From: Prolixibacteraceae bacterium
GTDB lineage: Bacteria; Bacteroidota; Bacteroidia; Bacteroidales; Prolixibacteraceae
Length of the DNA: 41,702 nt
NCBI GenBank assembly: GCA_009773765.1
Contig: WTWZ01000032.1
Coordinates: 1 to 41,702 of the forward strand
Direction of reading: 5' to 3'
Position numbers and translations under genes: made by a program
In this document: piece by piece, positions 38,862-41,702 of the stretch
How positions within the stretch are numbered: position 1 is the stretch's first letter
Layout of the letters: each line of letters starts with the position of its first letter
The notes under the pieces: model-generated
The model's database searches: none
What the model was told of the DNA's origin: nothing
The model's input: the letters and a program-made list of their open reading frames with translations, nothing else

Positions 38862-40196
38862 TTAAAGCAGGTTACTGGCCAGTTCGGCGAGATAGCTGCG
38901 TTCGCCTTTTACCAGGTTGATGTGGGCAAAAATATCCTGGTTTCGCATCCGGTCGGTCATAAATGCCAAACCGTTCGATTTCATATCGAGGTATGGAGAG
39001 TCTATTTGCTGTAAATCGCCTGTAAAAACCATTTTTGTACCTTCTCCGGCGCGGGTGATAATGGTTTTTATTTCGTGCGGTGTTAAGTTTTGGGCTTCGT
39101 CGATGATGAAAAATGCATTCGATAAACTACGCCCGCGAATGTATGCCAGTGGTGTAATATTCAACCGCTCATCTTTTATCATTTCTTCAATTAATTGATA
39201 TTCATTGCTTCGTGGGTTAAAGGAGTGTTTTATTACCGACAGGTTATCGTAAAGTGGCTGCATATACGGACTGATTTTTTCCGATGCATCGCCGGGCAAA
39301 TATCCCAAATCGCGGTTGCTGAGCGCAACAATTGGACGGGCCAGTAAAATGGTTTCGTACAAGCGGTTTTGTTCAATGGCAGCAGCAAGGGCAAGCAGGG
39401 TTTTTCCGGTACCTGCCTTTCCAGTTAGGGCAACAAGTTTGATATCGGGATCCATCAGCATGTTCAAACTAAAAGTCTGTTCTGCATTTCGTGGTTTTAT
39501 TCCGTAAGCCGGTTTTTTTTCTATTCGATAAATTCGTTTCGATTTAACATCATAACGGGCCAATGCGCTTGAAGTTGTTCCCTTAAATATAAAGCACTCG
39601 TTGGCTTCGGGCGAAAAACCGGGTTTAACATCATCTGCCGAAATTGACCCCTGATTATAGAGAACTTCAATTATATCGTCTCTGAAATTATCGAAAGTTG
39701 TTACTGTTTTGTCGAGTACGTTCTGGTCGGTAACCTGGTCGGTTTTGTAATCTTCAGACTGAATTCCCAGGGATTTAGCTTTCATCCGGAGATTGATATC
39801 CTTGCTGACAAGAATGGTTTTCCGGTTTGGATAAGCTTTTGAAGTATAATCGGCAATTGAAAGAATCCGGTGATCGGGAATATCTTCGCGGAAAGATTCT
39901 TTCAAAATTTCAGAAAAGGGTTTGCCGGTTTCAATCCGAAGTTTTCCCATACCGGGGCCCAATTGTTTTCCACCATTAAAAAGTTCATCTCCAACTATCT
40001 CATCGAGTAAACGGGTGAATTCACGCGCCTGAAAATTAATCAAATCATTACCACGTTTAAATTTGTCAAGTTCCTCCAATACAGTTATTGGAAGAATAAT
40101 ATCATTTTCCTGGAACTGATAGATGCAAGTGTGGTCGTGTAAAATTACATTTGTGTCGAGAATGAAGATTTTACTTTTTTTTGTTTTGCTTAGCAT
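38862..40196 (-). CDS. PhoH-family ATPase with N-terminal PIN domain
   Basis: A 444-aa protein from the ATG at 40196 (M-L-S-K). An upstream ATG at 40253 would add 19 hydrophobic residues and is less likely. The PIN domain has FILDTNVILHD at the start and ILSIADY plus LVSKDINLRMKAKSLG later. The PhoH ATPase has Walker A GKAGTGKT, Walker B FFIIDEAQNLTPHE and the downstream VFTGDLQQIDSPYLD. PIN-PhoH proteins are thought to act on RNA as helicase-nuclease; the exact role is unknown. folC is divergent, sharing a 100-nt intergenic space. Confidence 0.9.
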   Translation of the reverse strand: MLSKTKKSKIFILDTNVILHDHTCIYQFQENDIILPITVLEELDKFKRGNDLINFQAREFTRLLDEIVGDELFNGGKQLGPGMGKLRIETGKPFSEILKESFREDIPDHRILSIADYTSKAYPNRKTILVSKDINLRMKAKSLGIQSEDYKTDQVTDQNVLDKTVTTFDNFRDDIIEVLYNQGSISADDVKPGFSPEANECFIFKGTTSSALARYDVKSKRIYRIEKKPAYGIKPRNAEQTFSLNMLMDPDIKLVALTGKAGTGKTLLALAAAIEQNRLYETILLARPIVALSNRDLGYLPGDASEKISPYMQPLYDNLSVIKHSFNPRSNEYQLIEEMIKDERLNITPLAYIRGRSLSNAFFIIDEAQNLTPHEIKTIITRAGEGTKMVFTGDLQQIDSPYLDMKSNGLAFMTDRMRNQDIFAHINLVKGERSYLAELASNLL

Positions 40197-40298
40197 TTTT
40201 GTAAATATTGAATGCTTTAAAAGTATCAAAATTGCATAGACAGAATTACGCAAAACACATAAATTAATTAACTTGTATCAGTTGATAAATATTTTGAA

Positions 40299-41594
40299 GT
40301 GAATTATAAGGAAACATTACAATATCTTTTCGACCGATTGCCCATGTTTCACCGCATTGGGGAAGCTGCTTACAAAAACAGTCTGGACAATACTTTAAAA
40401 CTCGATGGGATTTTTGGCCATCCGCACAGAAATTACAAAACTGTGCATGTGGCCGGTACAAACGGGAAAGGATCCGTTTCGCACATGCTGGCTGCCGTTT
40501 TTCAAACGGCAGGTTACAAAACAGGGTTATACACATCGCCCCATTTAAAGGATTTCAGGGAACGGATAAAAATCAACGGACAAATGATTTCTCAGGAGGA
40601 AGTTATTGAATGGGTTGAGAATTATCCCGGAAAATATAACCTTTGGAATTTGGAACCGTCGTTTTTTGAGCTGACTGTTGCTTTGGCTTTCGATTATTTC
40701 TCCCAACAAAAAGTTGATATTGCCATAATTGAAGTTGGGTTGGGCGGCAGGCTGGATTCAACCAATATTATTGCCCCGGAAGTGAGCGTAATTACCAATA
40801 TAGGTTTGGACCACATCAATTTACTTGGCGGTACACTTGATAAAATTGCTACTGAAAAGGCAGGTATTATTAAATCAAATGTACCGGTTGTGGTTGGGTT
40901 AACACAGATCGAAACTAAACCGGTTTTTACAGAAATCGCCCGGACAAAGCATTCATCGTTGTTTTTTGCTGATCAGGAATATGTTGCTTCCTATTCGATG
41001 CTGGGATTTGACGGAAAACAAATTTTAAACATTGAACGAAACGGCAAAGTGGCTTTTCCCGAAATAAAACTTGATTTAGCAGGTGTGTACCAGGCTAAAA
41101 ATGTACCGGTGGTTCTAAAAACTTTGGATATTTTAATTGAAAAAGGCTGGCAAATTTCGAGGGAAAATATTTACGAAGGGCTGGCAAATGCAGCAAAATC
41201 AACAGGTTTAATGGGGCGCTGGCAGATTATCGGGAATAACCCGCTTACGGTTTGCGATACCGGGCACAATGAAGACGGAATTAAAATGGTGGTGGAACAA
41301 ATAAGAAATACGCCATACAAAACACTTCATTTTGTGTTTGGGGTTGTAGCCGATAAAAATCAGGACGCTGTTCTCCGGCTTTTACCCACCGATGCGGCCT
41401 ATTATTTTACCCGCGCTGCAATTCCACGGGCAATGAACGAACAGGAACTGGCCCAAAAAGCAGCAGGTTTTGGACTGAAAGGGGAGAGTTACTCAACTGT
41501 TGCAGAAGCTTTTAATGCAGCTAAAGTAAATGCAGGCAAAAACGATTTGATTTTTGTTGGAGGCAGCACATTTGTGGTAGCCGAGATTTTATAA
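40299..41594 (+). CDS. folC: Folylpolyglutamate synthase/dihydrofolate synthase
   Basis: A 431-aa protein starting with GTG at 40299; no ATG lies before the P-loop in this frame that would leave a natural N-terminus. Residues 52-60 form the P-loop (AGTNGKGSV), with DFRERIKINGQMIS, the Mur-ligase centre VDIAIIEVGLGGRLDSTN and NIGLDHINLLG, and the C-terminal domain with VCDTGHNEDGI. It ligates glutamate to dihydropteroate and to folates. Length fits. Nothing is seen in the 108 nt after the stop. Confidence 0.95.
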   Translation: MNYKETLQYLFDRLPMFHRIGEAAYKNSLDNTLKLDGIFGHPHRNYKTVHVAGTNGKGSVSHMLAAVFQTAGYKTGLYTSPHLKDFRERIKINGQMISQEEVIEWVENYPGKYNLWNLEPSFFELTVALAFDYFSQQKVDIAIIEVGLGGRLDSTNIIAPEVSVITNIGLDHINLLGGTLDKIATEKAGIIKSNVPVVVGLTQIETKPVFTEIARTKHSSLFFADQEYVASYSMLGFDGKQILNIERNGKVAFPEIKLDLAGVYQAKNVPVVLKTLDILIEKGWQISRENIYEGLANAAKSTGLMGRWQIIGNNPLTVCDTGHNEDGIKMVVEQIRNTPYKTLHFVFGVVADKNQDAVLRLLPTDAAYYFTRAAIPRAMNEQELAQKAAGFGLKGESYSTVAEAFNAAKVNAGKNDLIFVGGSTFVVAEIL

Positions 41595-41702
41595 TTTAAT
41601 TTCGCATCAGTTCAGCGTAAAAAAAACGTTATTGAAAACTAATTAGTTATAATAGGTTGATAAAAATATTTTTCCGGCTAATTTTGCTGACAGTGGGAAA
41701 TG

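Noticed and set aside
40197-40253. Upstream start of the PhoH-family gene
   Set aside because: It would add 19 hydrophobic residues ahead of a natural PIN-domain N-terminus and extend into the divergent promoter space of folC.
1-41702. CRISPR arrays, tRNA and rRNA genes, complete insertion sequences
   Set aside because: No regular spaced direct repeats of array type, no cloverleaf or rRNA-like sequence and no transposase motif were seen when reading through the window. Weak or diverged cases could be missed without a search tool.

Overview
The window looks like a member of the Bacteroidota (Bacteroidia-like). Support comes from a type IX-secreted subtilase with a C-terminal sorting domain, a TonB-dependent receptor with a CarboxypepD-like N-terminal domain, a VirE-N/BT4734-type plus DUF3987 primase pair, a DUF6266 protein, and promoters of the TTG-19 nt-TAnnTTTG type. 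It divides into an accessory element (about 1 to 23 kb) and ordinary chromosomal genes (about 24 to 41.7 kb).

Region 1 (1-4.7 kb) is the left part of an integrative element. It holds the last 25 codons of a tyrosine recombinase, a 339-aa protein translationally coupled to it, two overlapping helix-turn-helix proteins, a VirE-N/primase-like protein and a PriCT-2/DUF3987 ATPase. The two primase-like genes carry at least seven short palindromic inserts that keep the reading frame. A 16-bp hairpin terminator closes this block.

Region 2 (4.9-19.6 kb) is the main find: nine same-strand genes with gaps from -4 to +78 nt that read as one defence operon. In order they encode an MmeI-like DNA methyltransferase, a RhuM-family protein, an SF2 helicase, a GIY-YIG nuclease with a C-terminal ASCH-like domain, a full-length prokaryotic Argonaute, a Rossmann SAM-methyltransferase-like protein, a compact UvrD-like SF1 helicase, a 735-aa protein I do not recognise, and a DUF1848 protein with a cysteine cluster. 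The Argonaute keeps the Y-K-Q-K guide-binding pocket but appears to lack PIWI catalytic residues. My inference is that it is a guided sensor and that neighbouring proteins are the effectors. I know of no described system with this gene set.

Region 3 (19.7-23.9 kb) has a small module with its own promoter (TIGR04255 protein, 151-aa protein, DUF7689 protein). After it comes about 1 kb of pyrimidine-rich, probably non-coding DNA with a hairpin element that recurs 1.1 kb later, a 24-codon ORF with an unusually good Shine-Dalgarno sequence and its own terminator, and a DUF6266 gene. The right end of the element is probably between 22.6 and 24.0 kb, but no attachment repeat can be shown because the left end lies outside the window.

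Region 4 (24.0-41.7 kb) is mostly housekeeping: a MORN-repeat lipoprotein-like or secreted protein, a type IX-secreted subtilase, xseA-xseB-deoC, a chorismatase-like protein whose 5' end is odd, a HEPN/MNT toxin-antitoxin pair, a TPP-riboswitch-controlled TonB-dependent receptor, a thioesterase, a glycosyltransferase, an AAA ATPase behind a 32-bp operator-like repeat, an inositol monophosphatase, mtaB, a PhoH-family protein and folC. All functions are read from sequence motifs alone; no database search was run.
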